DNA of 61,248 bases, taken from NCBI RefSeq assembly GCF_002872335.1, contig NZ_NJAG01000030.1, forward strand, positions 234-61,481, written 5' to 3'. The notes under the pieces were generated by a model that saw only the letters and a program-made list of their open reading frames with translations, was not told the origin of the DNA and made no database searches. This document shows positions 35,487 to 44,925 of this stretch, in pieces. Each line of letters starts with the position of its first letter. Position 1 is the first letter of the stretch. This stretch comes from Siphonobacter sp. BAB-5405 (GTDB lineage: Bacteria; Bacteroidota; Bacteroidia; Cytophagales; Spirosomataceae). A program made the position numbers and the translations under genes.

Positions 35487-37184
35487 TTACAGCGATCCGG
35501 TGGATATTTTCTTCTCAATTCGCTCCGAAGCTACGCCCAGGCTTTTTGCTTTTTTCCACTGTTCCAGGGCTTTCTCTTTCTCGTTTAACTGAAAGAGTAC
35601 GTCACCGTAATGTTCCCAGATGGTTCCATTCGAAGCGTCGAGTTTGACGGCTTTTTCCAGGAACGTACGGGCCATGGCATACTCACCCCGAGCAAAATAC
35701 ACCCAGGCATGGGTATCCAGATACGTGGCGTTCTGCGGGAACAGTTTCACAAGGCGGCTCGTCATTTCGGTAGCCTTATCAAGTTTAACCTTACGCAGAG
35801 ACAAAAAATAACCGTAATTGTTTAAGACATGCTCATTATTGGCATCAATTTTCAGGGCGTCTTCGTAGGCTCCGTCCGAAGCTTCGAACTTACCCATTGC
35901 ATTGTACGCATCCCCTAACTGGGCATGAATGAACGTTAGCAATTTCGTATCGCTCGAAAGACGTCGGGCTTCTTCCAGAGCATCCGCTGCTTTTTTATAC
36001 TGCTTTTTTGCCAGATTGGCCGAGCCACTAGCGTACCAGAATACGGCCTGGTTGGGAAATACTTCCAGAGCCTGTTCGGCATGCGTGACGACGCTGTCCA
36101 TCTGGTTAAGATCGCCGTCGAGTTGAATGACCCGTTGCCAGACTTCGTTGAGCGAACCATCCAGCCGGACCGCTTTCGCGTAACTATCCCGGGCGGCGGC
36201 TTTATCATTTCGCTGAGCCAGTAAATCACCGAGAATGACGTGTCCCTGGGACTGCTCCGGATGACTTTGCACCAGACTGCGGGCGAAGGTAAGTACATCC
36301 TCGTTCTGACTCTCCTGCGGCAACATGGCCATGTAGCTCGTCAGTACGCGGGCTTTCGTCGTGGCATCGAGTGAAGGGTCGGCAAAGGCTTTGCCTAATT
36401 CTTCATTACAGCGTTTCAGATCGCCTTTCTTGCGGTAAAGTTCCGCCAGCATGATATGGGCCTGAGCGTTGTCGGAGCGAAGCTGGAGGATTTTTTCGAG
36501 GACTGGAATAGCCTGTTCCGAGCGGTCGTGCGTCATGAGCAGTTCGGCCTGATCCACCAGGTATTCTACTTCCGAAGGATCGGAATTGATGAGTCGTTCG
36601 CCTTCCTTGATCGCTTCGTTTACTTTGCCCTGCTTAAGCAGTACCATTTGCTTCTGCTGGGTAATTTCCTCCGAAAGTCCCAGCGTTTTTTCCACTTTGT
36701 CGTACGCTTTCAGAGCTTCAGCGTACTGATCCTGCTGTAAGTACAGCGAGGCTAATTCAATGGCGTATTCCGTATTTTCGGGGTACCGCGTCGCCAGCAG
36801 TTGATACAGCTTGGCGGCCTCGGCAAACTTGTGTTTTTTCTCGTAAATATCGGCCAGTAAGGTGGTTGCGAATTTATTCTCGGGGCTGAGCAGAAAGGCC
36901 TTTTCGGCGTGCGGCATGGCCTTGTCTGTATCTCCTTTTTTATCGTAGGCTTTGGCCAGGGAATAACTAACCCCGGCGTTTTCCGGGGACATTTCCAGGG
37001 ACTTCTGGAAGGCAGGAATAGCCTGATCGAAATCATCCTGCACAAAGAACTTCATCCCTTCCGCAAATACGCGTTCTGCCTCGGCGATTTGCTCTGCCGT
37101 AGGTGCTTCTTTTTTCTTTTTTTGCTGGGCAATCGTAGGCCCGGCCAAAAAAGCCATCAATACGGCTAGGGCAACTGCTTTCAT
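35487..37184 (-). CDS. Exported tetratricopeptide-repeat protein
   Basis: The 565-residue protein has a signal peptide (MKAVALAVLMAFLAGPTIA), then a Lys-rich segment and about 12-14 TPR units running to the C terminus (for example AIPAFQKSLEMSPENAGVSY, GDAYNAMGKFEASDGAYEDA). It probably works as a periplasmic or outer-membrane scaffold. The order nucleotidyltransferase, TPR protein, DUF4292, EnvC-like is a recurrent arrangement in Bacteroidota and suggests a shared role in building the envelope. The spacing to the DUF4292 gene is 63 bases, which is compatible with one operon. Confidence 0.88.
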   Translation of the reverse strand: MKAVALAVLMAFLAGPTIAQQKKKKEAPTAEQIAEAERVFAEGMKFFVQDDFDQAIPAFQKSLEMSPENAGVSYSLAKAYDKKGDTDKAMPHAEKAFLLSPENKFATTLLADIYEKKHKFAEAAKLYQLLATRYPENTEYAIELASLYLQQDQYAEALKAYDKVEKTLGLSEEITQQKQMVLLKQGKVNEAIKEGERLINSDPSEVEYLVDQAELLMTHDRSEQAIPVLEKILQLRSDNAQAHIMLAELYRKKGDLKRCNEELGKAFADPSLDATTKARVLTSYMAMLPQESQNEDVLTFARSLVQSHPEQSQGHVILGDLLAQRNDKAAARDSYAKAVRLDGSLNEVWQRVIQLDGDLNQMDSVVTHAEQALEVFPNQAVFWYASGSANLAKKQYKKAADALEEARRLSSDTKLLTFIHAQLGDAYNAMGKFEASDGAYEDALKIDANNEHVLNNYGYFLSLRKVKLDKATEMTSRLVKLFPQNATYLDTHAWVYFARGEYAMARTFLEKAVKLDASNGTIWEHYGDVLFQLNEKEKALEQWKKAKSLGVASERIEKKISTGSL

Positions 37185-37281
37185 AGAGGCTGTCAGTGGG
37201 CTCTGGATTGCGAAAAAATAACCTTCGGAGCTTTTTACTTTTACAATTTACTGTATTTCAACGAATTGAAAGCAAAAATTA

Positions 37282-37327
37282 ATACTTTCAATACCCACAA
37301 AAAAACGCCTGTGGGTACTGAAAGTAT
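37282..37327 (-). terminator. Long-stem terminator after the nucleotidyltransferase gene
   Basis: The arms at 37282-37299 and 37310-37327 pair over 18 positions with a single mismatch that becomes a G-U pair in minus-strand RNA. The loop is rich in U on that strand, and the sequence TTAATTTTT follows. It lies between the nucleotidyltransferase and TPR genes, so the two may be separate transcripts. Confidence 0.7.
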
Positions 37328-37396
37328 ACAAACACGGGCTCGCTCTAAAGCTACGCCCGTCATTTCTAAGCAGATACGAACGGCTGCGTGGTTTGC

Positions 37397-38401
37397 TTAA
37401 ACCGTAATCGAGTTATAATCGCCGACACTCAAATCCGCAGCTTTACTGGTCAGGTGAACGAAGTTGCCCACCATGGAATTCTCCAGGTTGACACTTTCGA
37501 TCACCGTATTTTCCTGCACGATGGAATTGCGGATTACGGAATCCTTCACGCTGGTCTTCTTACCCACGGAAACGTGCGGCCCGAGTACTGTATTTTCAAT
37601 GACGGCATTTTCGCCCACAAATACGGGGGGAATGACCACCGAGTTGATCAGCTTTACGGATTCGTGAATGAGGTTCTGATCGCGGACGAATTCCAGGTAA
37701 CGGCGGTTGGTTTCTACCGTAGCCTGTTTATTGCCGCAATCCAGCCATTCCTGTACCTGACCCGGTACAAACTTCAGGCCTTTCCGACGCATATTTTCAA
37801 TAGCATCCGTCAGCTGATACTCACCCGAAACTTTGATATTGTTATCCACCAGATACTGCAATTCCTTCCGCAGGTTTTCACCGTCTTTGAAATAGTAGAT
37901 ACCGATGATCGCCAGATCCGATACGAAGGTTTGCGGTTTCTCCACAAAACCGATGATTTCGCCCGCTTCGTTTACCTGAGCTACGCCAAACGCACTCGGA
38001 TCTTCCACCGCCTGTACCCAGATGATGGCGTCCTGATCCGTCTCCAGTTTAAAATCTGCCCGGAACAGGGTATCGGCATACGCAACAATAACATTTCCGT
38101 CCAGGCTTTCAGCCCCGCACAAAATGGCGTGAGCCGTTCCGAGGGGTTCGTTCTGGTAGCAAATCCGTCCTTTCGCTCCGACTGACTCGGCAATGGCCAG
38201 CAGTCGTTGTTCTACTTCCTGACCAAAATCACCAATGACAAAAGCTATTTCATCAATGGGGGTGCCACATACCTGGGCGATGTCTTCTACTAACCGCTGT
38301 ACAATGGGTTTTCCGGCGATGGGAATCAGGGGTTTAGGGATACTAAGGGTGTGAGGCCGCATCCGCTTACCCATCCCTGCCATGGGAATAATAATGTTCA
38401 T
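37397..38401 (-). CDS. Sugar-phosphate nucleotidyltransferase with left-handed beta-helix
   Basis: The 334-residue enzyme activates a sugar 1-phosphate with NTP. The N-terminal domain shows the nucleotide-binding signature IIPMAGMGKRMRPHTLSIPK and the metal-binding aspartate segment NVIVAYADTLF. The C-terminal part (about 250-330) consists of hexapeptide-type repeats (GENAVIENTVLGPHVSVGKK), the trimer-forming left-handed beta-helix. Length fits glucose-1-phosphate thymidylyl- or mannose-1-phosphate guanylyltransferase-like enzymes, but the exact sugar and nucleotide cannot be told apart here. It is the first gene of the minus-strand envelope cluster. Confidence 0.88.
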   Translation of the reverse strand: MNIIIPMAGMGKRMRPHTLSIPKPLIPIAGKPIVQRLVEDIAQVCGTPIDEIAFVIGDFGQEVEQRLLAIAESVGAKGRICYQNEPLGTAHAILCGAESLDGNVIVAYADTLFRADFKLETDQDAIIWVQAVEDPSAFGVAQVNEAGEIIGFVEKPQTFVSDLAIIGIYYFKDGENLRKELQYLVDNNIKVSGEYQLTDAIENMRRKGLKFVPGQVQEWLDCGNKQATVETNRRYLEFVRDQNLIHESVKLINSVVIPPVFVGENAVIENTVLGPHVSVGKKTSVKDSVIRNSIVQENTVIESVNLENSMVGNFVHLTSKAADLSVGDYNSITV

Positions 38402-38618
38402 GACTAAATTTTCTTCGATTCGTTACGTAGCACTAGGTGGTTGAATAGAATTCAGGTATAGCGGTGATTGATTGTCGGCGTTACCAGTACTGGCTACAAA
38501 CATAAGCCGATAGTTCTGCTTCAGCAAGTTTTAAATTTGTGAAGCCAAACGGGTGATCCACAGGCTTTTTCGCATTCGTTTGGATTTTTTTTTAAAAAAT
38601 ATTGCTTCAGGTATTGCT

Positions 38619-38644
38619 TTTGGCTGTTTATGCTACTACTTTTG
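38619..38644 (+). promoter_or_regulatory. tRNA-Phe promoter
   Basis: A TTTG (-33 type) at 38619-38622 and TACTTTTG (-7 type, consensus TAnnTTTG) at 38637-38644 are separated by 14 bases. The mature tRNA begins 36 bases further on. This is a textbook Bacteroidota sigma-A promoter. Confidence 0.7.
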
Positions 38645-38680
38645 CAGTCCCAAAACACACGTAGTAGCGGGACAAAAAAT

Positions 38681-38753
<73 letters not shown>

Positions 38754-38763
38754 CCCTTTTTAG

Positions 38764-38797
38764 AAGCACGTTAGTCTTTGGCTAACGTGCTTTTTTT
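38764..38797 (+). terminator. Terminator of the tRNA-Phe transcript
   Basis: AAGCACGTTAG (38764-38774) pairs with CTAACGTGCTT (38782-38792) followed by TTTTT, beginning 11 bases after the tRNA. Confidence 0.93.
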
Positions 38798-39034
38798 ATG
38801 CCCTTTGCCGAAGAATCATTTTCTGCTTCCCGAATGATTCAATCCTTTCCTGCATGAAACCATTGGTTTTTTCCTGAGTCGTCGACATTTTCCAGCAAAA
38901 AATCTATTTTCCTTCCGCGATTTGACTTCGTGGCCCCGATTGCGTCCAATACGGGCTATGGCCATTCTGTTCACCTGGGGGGCACGGATGAGCTAATCAA
39001 ATCCGATGAGCCAACTCCTAATTCAATACATTTT

Positions 39035-40273
39035 ATGATGCGAATGACGCTGGCCCTGGGGCTGGTACTCGTGACGTGCTTTTACGGTTACGGTCAACAG
39101 GTGTATTCATTCCGCCAAACCCTGAAACGGGTACGGGAAGCCAACCCTACGTTGCAGTTACAGACGCTGGACGTAGCCGCCAGCCGCTCGGATGAAATTA
39201 CGGCGGGCCTTCGAAGCAATCCTATCCTCAATAATCAAACCCTCCTTCAGCTTTCGTCGAAACGCCTTCCCGCCGACGCAGGTTACCTGAGCCGACAGAA
39301 TCGGCAGTTCTGGTTGCAGTTAACCAAGGAGTTTGATCTCTACGGAAAACGAAACCGTCGGGTAGCCTTTGCTCAGGGCCTGACGCAGGTTTCAGAAGCG
39401 AATCTGAAAGAAAATACCCGTCAGATGCTACGCGATGTAGCCCTTAGCTGGCTGGATGCCTGGTATGCGTCGGTGAAACTGGATTTATTGCAACAAACCC
39501 AGGCTAACCTGGATAGCCTGGTGGCCGTCAATCGGGTGCGTCTTCGGAATCAGGTCGTGAGCACATCGGATCTGACCCGGACGGAAGTGTTCTCCGAACG
39601 CAATGCCGTACTGATTCTGACGGCCCGACAAGCGTTCGCCAACCAGCTCATGATGCTACAGGTTCAGCTGGGTCAAACCGATAGTGTACAAATTGATTTG
39701 AAAGATCCCGTTCTGTCACAGGTACAGTTTGATAGTCTGCTAAACTACGCACTTCAGCAACGCTCCGACGTGCAACTGGCCCGAAGTGGTATGGTGGCTG
39801 CCCAACGAAATGTGGAATTGCAACGTGTACTGGCGAAACCCGGCAACGAACTCGGAGCCATCTGGAACCCACAGAATGCCGTACCGTATCTGGGCGTGTT
39901 TCTGACCTTCGAGCTGCCCGTTTTCAGTCGTAATCAGGGCGAAATTCAGAAGTCAAAAATTTTACAGCAGCAGGCTCAGGATCAGCGTACGTTTCTGGAA
40001 AAGCGAATCAGCGTAGAGCTTCAGACCGCTGTCAACACCTTTCGTAATCACCAGCGGTCCATTCAGCGGTTCGAACAGTTGCTTCGCCAATCTGATCAGG
40101 TGCTCAATGCCGTACGCTACACCTACGTGAAAGGAGCAACGACACTGGTCGATTACCTGGAGGCCCAGCGGGCCTGGTACGAAACCCGACAAAGCTACTT
40201 TGACGCCTTGTACGATTACCGGAAAAGCTTCGTAGACGTGCTGTATACTTCCGGTCTAATTTCTGAATGGTAA
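39035..40273 (+). CDS. TolC-family outer-membrane protein of metal efflux operon
   Basis: The 412-residue protein has a signal peptide (MMRMTLALGLVLVTCFYGYG) and two OEP repeats of long helices (FRQTLKRVREANPTLQLQTL, and VPYLGVFLTFELPVFSRNQG). The first conserved segment resembles CusC/CzcC rather than TolC itself. It forms the outer-membrane exit duct for the CzcA-type pump encoded later in the operon. The ATG at 39035 or 39038 is more plausible than the earlier frame opening because it starts the signal peptide. The adaptor gene follows after 12 bases. Confidence 0.87.
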   Translation: MMRMTLALGLVLVTCFYGYGQQVYSFRQTLKRVREANPTLQLQTLDVAASRSDEITAGLRSNPILNNQTLLQLSSKRLPADAGYLSRQNRQFWLQLTKEFDLYGKRNRRVAFAQGLTQVSEANLKENTRQMLRDVALSWLDAWYASVKLDLLQQTQANLDSLVAVNRVRLRNQVVSTSDLTRTEVFSERNAVLILTARQAFANQLMMLQVQLGQTDSVQIDLKDPVLSQVQFDSLLNYALQQRSDVQLARSGMVAAQRNVELQRVLAKPGNELGAIWNPQNAVPYLGVFLTFELPVFSRNQGEIQKSKILQQQAQDQRTFLEKRISVELQTAVNTFRNHQRSIQRFEQLLRQSDQVLNAVRYTYVKGATTLVDYLEAQRAWYETRQSYFDALYDYRKSFVDVLYTSGLISEW

Positions 40274-40285
40274 CCCCTCACTTGA

Positions 40286-41245
40286 ATGAACGTACGTATC
40301 TACACCTGCCTACTTCTGCTGGGACTTCTGGCCTGTCAGAAAACCGAGAAAAAAGCTCCCCCCGAACTACTCCGCCCAACCATCACTCCGGATGGCCAAC
40401 TGATTACCATGCCAACGGATACAATGGCGGCCGATTTCAAAACCATCGTTACGCAACCCGGTAATCTGCGGTCCGATTTTGAAGCTCCGGCTCAGGTAGC
40501 TGCCACCGTGATTCCCTCGCAGGAGAACCCCTCGCAAAATCTGGTACTTTTCAACGATGCAGAACTGGCTTCGGAATATACCCAGCTACTCCAGCACCGG
40601 ATCAACATTCGTACGCTGAAGGTAAATGTGGCCCGGGCGAAAGATCTGGCCAATAACGGAGCCGGTACGGGACGCGACGTACTGGAAGCCGAAACGCAAC
40701 TGGAGAACGAAAAGGCCGCGTTGATCGAGCACGAAGCCCGGCTGCAAATGGGCGGTTTTCCGGCGGATTTACTGATGAAAGCCCGTACCCGGACGGCCTG
40801 GGTGGTGTGCGAAGTCCCCGAAAGCCAGCTTACCCGCGTGAAACAGGGCCAAAGCTGTCAGCTCAGTTTTACGGCTTATCCCGGCGAAATGTTCCGGGGC
40901 ACCTTACAGGCCATCAACGAAATTGCGGACGTGCAAACCCGTATGATCAAATTGCGGATTCTGGTCGCCAATGCCGGTAGTCGCCTCAAGGCGGGGATGT
41001 TCGCTACGGTTCGTTTTGGTAGCAACGAAGGAAATTTCCTGTCGGTACCACAGTCGGCAGTTGTAACCATTCAGGGAAAAGACTATGTGTTTGTCCAAAC
41101 CCAGCCCCGCAGTTTCGTTCGCCGGCCGGTCACCACGGGTTCTCAAACGGGTTCGTCCATCATCATTCTCTCGGGCCTGAAAGCGGGTGAAGCCGTAGTC
41201 TCCGAAAACACCATGCAGCTCAAGGGGCTGAGTTTTGGATTTTAA
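40286..41245 (+). CDS. Periplasmic adaptor (MFP) of metal RND pump, lipoprotein
   Basis: The 319-residue protein carries a lipoprotein signal (lipobox Cys17, LLACQK) and the adaptor domains: a lipoyl/barrel-sandwich part with a short helical hairpin (NIRTLKVNVARAKDLANNGA), a beta-barrel (TAWVVCEVPESQLTRVKQGQ, SCQLSFTAYPGE) and a C-terminal membrane-proximal domain. It is shorter than the adaptor at 16755, as is usual for CusB/CzcB relatives in Bacteroidota. No metal-binding N-terminal His or Met cluster is seen. It couples the outer-membrane protein and the pump in this operon. Confidence 0.88.
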   Translation: MNVRIYTCLLLLGLLACQKTEKKAPPELLRPTITPDGQLITMPTDTMAADFKTIVTQPGNLRSDFEAPAQVAATVIPSQENPSQNLVLFNDAELASEYTQLLQHRINIRTLKVNVARAKDLANNGAGTGRDVLEAETQLENEKAALIEHEARLQMGGFPADLLMKARTRTAWVVCEVPESQLTRVKQGQSCQLSFTAYPGEMFRGTLQAINEIADVQTRMIKLRILVANAGSRLKAGMFATVRFGSNEGNFLSVPQSAVVTIQGKDYVFVQTQPRSFVRRPVTTGSQTGSSIIILSGLKAGEAVVSENTMQLKGLSFGF

Positions 41246-41285
41246 CCTGTCCATCGATTCCATACGCTGTTAACTGAAAATACCC

Positions 41286-41588
41286 ATGCTCCTTCAGGCT
41301 CAGATTATTCTCAACAAGGACGAAATGGATGACCAGGGCCATCCGCTGTACCTTACGATTCTGCAATGGATGGTTCAGCAACACCTGCCTTCGGCCCGGG
41401 TTCTGGAAGGCATCAGCGGCATTGGACAACAGCGGATTATCCATCCCGGAGCCCTGTTTTCTTTCGATGAACCACCCATTCTGATTCTCTTTGAAGCCGA
41501 AGCCGAGCGGGTACGGCATGCCCTCCGGGAGATTCGCCAGTTTTCGCCCACGGCTTTGATGCTGGCTTACGAAGTCGAATTATTCTAA
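41286..41588 (+). CDS. DUF190 (PII-like) protein in metal efflux operon
   Basis: The 100-residue protein matches DUF190, a family with a PII-like ferredoxin fold: it has the LYLTILQWMVQQHLPSARVL helix followed by the conserved GISGIG loop and the DEPPILILFEAEAE strand. PII-like proteins form trimers and bind small ligands such as nucleotides. It lies between the adaptor and pump genes with gaps of 40 and 49 bases, which suggests that it senses a cytoplasmic signal and controls the pump. The role is inferred from position only. Confidence 0.8.
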   Translation: MLLQAQIILNKDEMDDQGHPLYLTILQWMVQQHLPSARVLEGISGIGQQRIIHPGALFSFDEPPILILFEAEAERVRHALREIRQFSPTALMLAYEVELF

Positions 41589-41637
41589 TCCCCCCGCTCG
41601 GTACCCTGGTATCGAGTGACGTCCTACTACTTTTTCC

Positions 41638-44600
41638 ATGATTCGCAGTCTTCTATTGTTCTCCCTCAAGAACCGATGGGTGGTCGTGGCCCTGGCGGCA
41701 GCCCTGATGGGCGTGGGATACGCGTGTTTCCGTACGCTCAAAATTGAGGCTTACCCGGATATTGCCGATACCAATGTAATCGTCATTGCCAAGTACGACG
41801 GGCGGGCCGCCGAGGAAGTCGAACAGCAGGTAACCATTCCTATCGAACGGGCTCTGAATAATACGCCCCACGTAACGGACCGCCGTTCGCGTACCATTTT
41901 TGGTTTGTCGGTAGTACAGCTCAATTTTGACGAAACCGTTACGGATTATTTTGCCCGTCAGCAGGTACTCGAACGCATTGCGGACGCCGAATTGCCCGAT
42001 GGTGTTACGACCGAACTGGCTCCGCTGACGACGGCCGTGGGTGAGATTTTTCGTTACGTGGTGGAAGCTCCGCCGACGTACACGCCCATGCAACTCCGCG
42101 ATTTGCAGGATTGGCGAATTGTACCGCAACTCTTACAGGTGCCGGGTATTGCCGATGTGGTTACGTTCGGAGGACCTCTGAAAGAATTCCATATTCTAAC
42201 CGATCCGGCCAAGTTGCGGAAGTACAACCTGAGCCTGCCCCAGGTGATGGAGGCCGTTAGTAAAAACAACCAGAATACGGGCGGAAATCTGATTGATCGG
42301 GGCGGACAGGGCTTTGCCGTACGCGGACTGGGTGTACTGAAAACGCCCAAAGACATTGAGAACATCGTACTAACGGCGGTGGACGGCGTACCCGTTTTCC
42401 TTTCCGACGTAGCTCGCGTGGAAATTTCGCCGCCTGCTCCGTCGGGTATCCTGGGCTACACCGTACGCGATGCGAAGGTCGATGTAACGGGTTCTACTGA
42501 AGGCATTGTCGTACTCCGACGCGGTGAAAACCCCAGTGAAGCCCTGGAAGCGTTGAAAGCGAAAATGGCCGAACTCGAAGCCCGCGAGTTGCCCAAGGGC
42601 GTACGGCTACGGGTGCTGTACGATCGAAGTTTCCTGATTGATCATTCGCTGGAAACCGTTGCTCACACCCTTTTCGAAGGCATTTCCATTGTCATCATTC
42701 TGCTGGTATTGTTTCTGGGAAGCTTTCGGGCGGCCCTGGTTGTTACGGTTACCATTCCTTTTGCCCTGCTCTTTGCCTTTATGCTGATGAAACTGGCAGG
42801 CATACCGGCCAACCTGCTTTCGCTGGGAGCCATTGATTTTGGGATCATCGTAGACGGAGCCTGCGTGATGGTTGAGCACCTGGTGCGGCGGTATCGATCG
42901 GCCACGGCTGAAGAAAAACGCCGGGGAATTGTCCCGCTCACCTTATCGGCGGCTCAGGAAGTAGGCCGGGAGATTTTCTTTTCCGTAACCATTATCATTC
43001 TGGCGTATTTGCCCATTCTGCTCATGCAGCGGGTAGAAGGCAAACTATTCCGCCCCATGGCCCTCACGCTGGCGTTTGCGGTGGTTGGTTCCATGCTGGC
43101 CGCTCTGACCTTCATTCCGGTACTGGTTTCCTTCGCTTTCAAGAAAGCCCTCGATCCAAACGCCAAGCCTTTAAAAGAGCACCGAAACATCTTTTTACTG
43201 CCCTTCGAAAAGGGGTACGCCTGGCTGCTGACCCGCCTGCTCAAAGGCCCTAAACTGGTACTGACCCTGGGCTTTGCGGTGGTTCTGCTGCTGATTGGTA
43301 TGGGTGCCCGGCTGGGTACGGAGTTTCTTCCGGAACTGGATGAAGGCTCCATCTTCCTACGGTCGTTTATGCCATCGGGCGTAACCATTCAGGAGAACGC
43401 CAAGATTGCTCCGAAAATCAGGTCGATTATCGCGAAGAATTATCCGGTCGATTTCGTGATTACCCAGACCGGACGCAACGATACGGGTACCGACCCTTTC
43501 CCGCCCAACCGAACAGAAATTCTGGTGGGTTTGAAGGATTACTCAACCTGGACGGATAGCCTCCGCAAAAAAGACCTTGTCGCCCGCATCCAGACCGAGT
43601 TACAAAATGCTTTTCCCGGCTCCTTCTTTTCTTCGGGACAACCCATCATCGATCAGGTAATGGAGATCGTCACGGGCTCGGCGGCGGATCTGGCCATTTC
43701 AGTCGTCGGAAACGACCTGGATTTATTACGGGAAAAAGCCAATCGGATTTCGAAGATTGTCCAGCAAACAGCGGGAGCTTCGGCCACCAATATCGAACAG
43801 GAAGGTCCGCAGGATCAGCTTTCCATTCAGGTCAACCGACAGGCTGCCGCCCGCTATGGTGTGAACGTAAGCGACGTGGAAACCATGGTTGAAGCCGCCG
43901 TAGGTGGCAAAGATGTCGGTACGATTTACGACGAAGACCGTCGCTACGATCTCGTGATCCGGTTCACACCCGAGAGCCGGAACTCCATCGATGTCATCCG
44001 GCAGTTGCAGGTACCGGCCGCCTCGGGGGCACTGGTTCCCATGAGCGAACTGGCCGACATCAAGTACGTACAGGGCCAGACCAACATCTACCGCATTGAC
44101 AGCAAACGGATGGTTACGGTGCGTACCAATATTCGGGGTCGCGATCAGGGGGGCTTTGTGCAGGAAGTCCAGCAGAAAATTCAGCAGCAGGTCCAGATTC
44201 CCGAAGGGTATCAGGTCATCTACGGCGGGCAGTACGAAAACCTCGAACGGGCCGGCGGACAACTGTTACTGACCATTCCGCTGACGGTGCTCGTCGTGTT
44301 TCTGTTCCTGTACATTCTCTTCCGGAATTTCCAGGATACCTTACTCACGCTTACCTGTATCCTGTTTGCCCTGGGCGGCGGTATTGTGGCTTTGCTGATG
44401 CGGGGTTATAATTTCAACGTGTCGGCAGGCGTGGGCTTCGTTTCAATTTTCGGCATTTCCGTGATGGCGGGTGTACTGCTGGTTTCGGCCCTTAACCGGG
44501 CGACGATTGAAGGCAGAGAGCTATTCACCACCGTTTACGACATATCCCGCGAACAACTGCGGGCCATCATGGCGATTATGCTGGTCGCCATCATTGGTCT

Positions 44601-44790
44601 GGTACCGGCGGCGACGTCCTCGGGCATTGGCTCGGATGTGCAGCGACCGCTGGCGACGGTAATTATTGGTGGACTTACGTCTACGCTGATCTTTGCTCCT
44701 TTATTGATTCCGCCCCTGTTTCTACTGCTGGCTCAGCGGGCCGCTCGTCGTCCCAAACGCGTTTCCAGCGAATCAACCGAAGAACTTTAG
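41638..44790 (+). CDS. CzcA/CusA-type heavy-metal RND efflux pump
   Basis: The 1050-residue inner-membrane pump has the HME-RND plan: N-terminal helix, first porter domain (EAYPDIADTNVIVIAKYDGR), helices 2-6 with the metal-type relay Asp400, Asp406 and Glu413 (DFGIIVDGACVMVEH, corresponding to Asp402/Asp408/Glu415 of CzcA), second porter domain and helices 8-12. This distinguishes it from the VDD-type pump at 17924. It should export divalent (Zn, Co, Ni, Cd) or monovalent (Cu, Ag) cations; the sequence does not settle which. It is the last gene of the operon TolC, MFP, DUF190, pump. Confidence 0.9.
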   Translation: MIRSLLLFSLKNRWVVVALAAALMGVGYACFRTLKIEAYPDIADTNVIVIAKYDGRAAEEVEQQVTIPIERALNNTPHVTDRRSRTIFGLSVVQLNFDETVTDYFARQQVLERIADAELPDGVTTELAPLTTAVGEIFRYVVEAPPTYTPMQLRDLQDWRIVPQLLQVPGIADVVTFGGPLKEFHILTDPAKLRKYNLSLPQVMEAVSKNNQNTGGNLIDRGGQGFAVRGLGVLKTPKDIENIVLTAVDGVPVFLSDVARVEISPPAPSGILGYTVRDAKVDVTGSTEGIVVLRRGENPSEALEALKAKMAELEARELPKGVRLRVLYDRSFLIDHSLETVAHTLFEGISIVIILLVLFLGSFRAALVVTVTIPFALLFAFMLMKLAGIPANLLSLGAIDFGIIVDGACVMVEHLVRRYRSATAEEKRRGIVPLTLSAAQEVGREIFFSVTIIILAYLPILLMQRVEGKLFRPMALTLAFAVVGSMLAALTFIPVLVSFAFKKALDPNAKPLKEHRNIFLLPFEKGYAWLLTRLLKGPKLVLTLGFAVVLLLIGMGARLGTEFLPELDEGSIFLRSFMPSGVTIQENAKIAPKIRSIIAKNYPVDFVITQTGRNDTGTDPFPPNRTEILVGLKDYSTWTDSLRKKDLVARIQTELQNAFPGSFFSSGQPIIDQVMEIVTGSAADLAISVVGNDLDLLREKANRISKIVQQTAGASATNIEQEGPQDQLSIQVNRQAAARYGVNVSDVETMVEAAVGGKDVGTIYDEDRRYDLVIRFTPESRNSIDVIRQLQVPAASGALVPMSELADIKYVQGQTNIYRIDSKRMVTVRTNIRGRDQGGFVQEVQQKIQQQVQIPEGYQVIYGGQYENLERAGGQLLLTIPLTVLVVFLFLYILFRNFQDTLLTLTCILFALGGGIVALLMRGYNFNVSAGVGFVSIFGISVMAGVLLVSALNRATIEGRELFTTVYDISREQLRAIMAIMLVAIIGLVPAATSSGIGSDVQRPLATVIIGGLTSTLIFAPLLIPPLFLLLAQRAARRPKRVSSESTEEL

Positions 44791-44856
44791 TTTTTTAAAG
44801 ATGACGTATAACCTTCGGGTAGCTTAGACGGTTTTGAGTGATAGACTACCGTTTTC

Positions 44857-44898
44857 AAACGGATTCTGGTTTCGAAGCCATAGAATCCGTTTATTTTG
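44857..44898 (+). terminator. Terminator of the metal efflux operon
   Basis: AAACGGATTCT (44857-44867) pairs with AGAATCCGTTT (44882-44892), and the inner GGTT/AGCC pairs extend the stem around a TCGA loop. ATTTTGT follows. It lies 66 bases after the pump stop codon and 33 bases before the next ATG. Confidence 0.75.
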
Positions 44899-44925
44899 TG
44901 CTTTCAATCCGATGAACTGCCCGTA

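Noticed and set aside
37388-38185. Plus-strand frame of 265 codons opposite the nucleotidyltransferase
   Set aside because: The minus-strand nucleotidyltransferase has complete motifs. The plus-strand translation matches no family.
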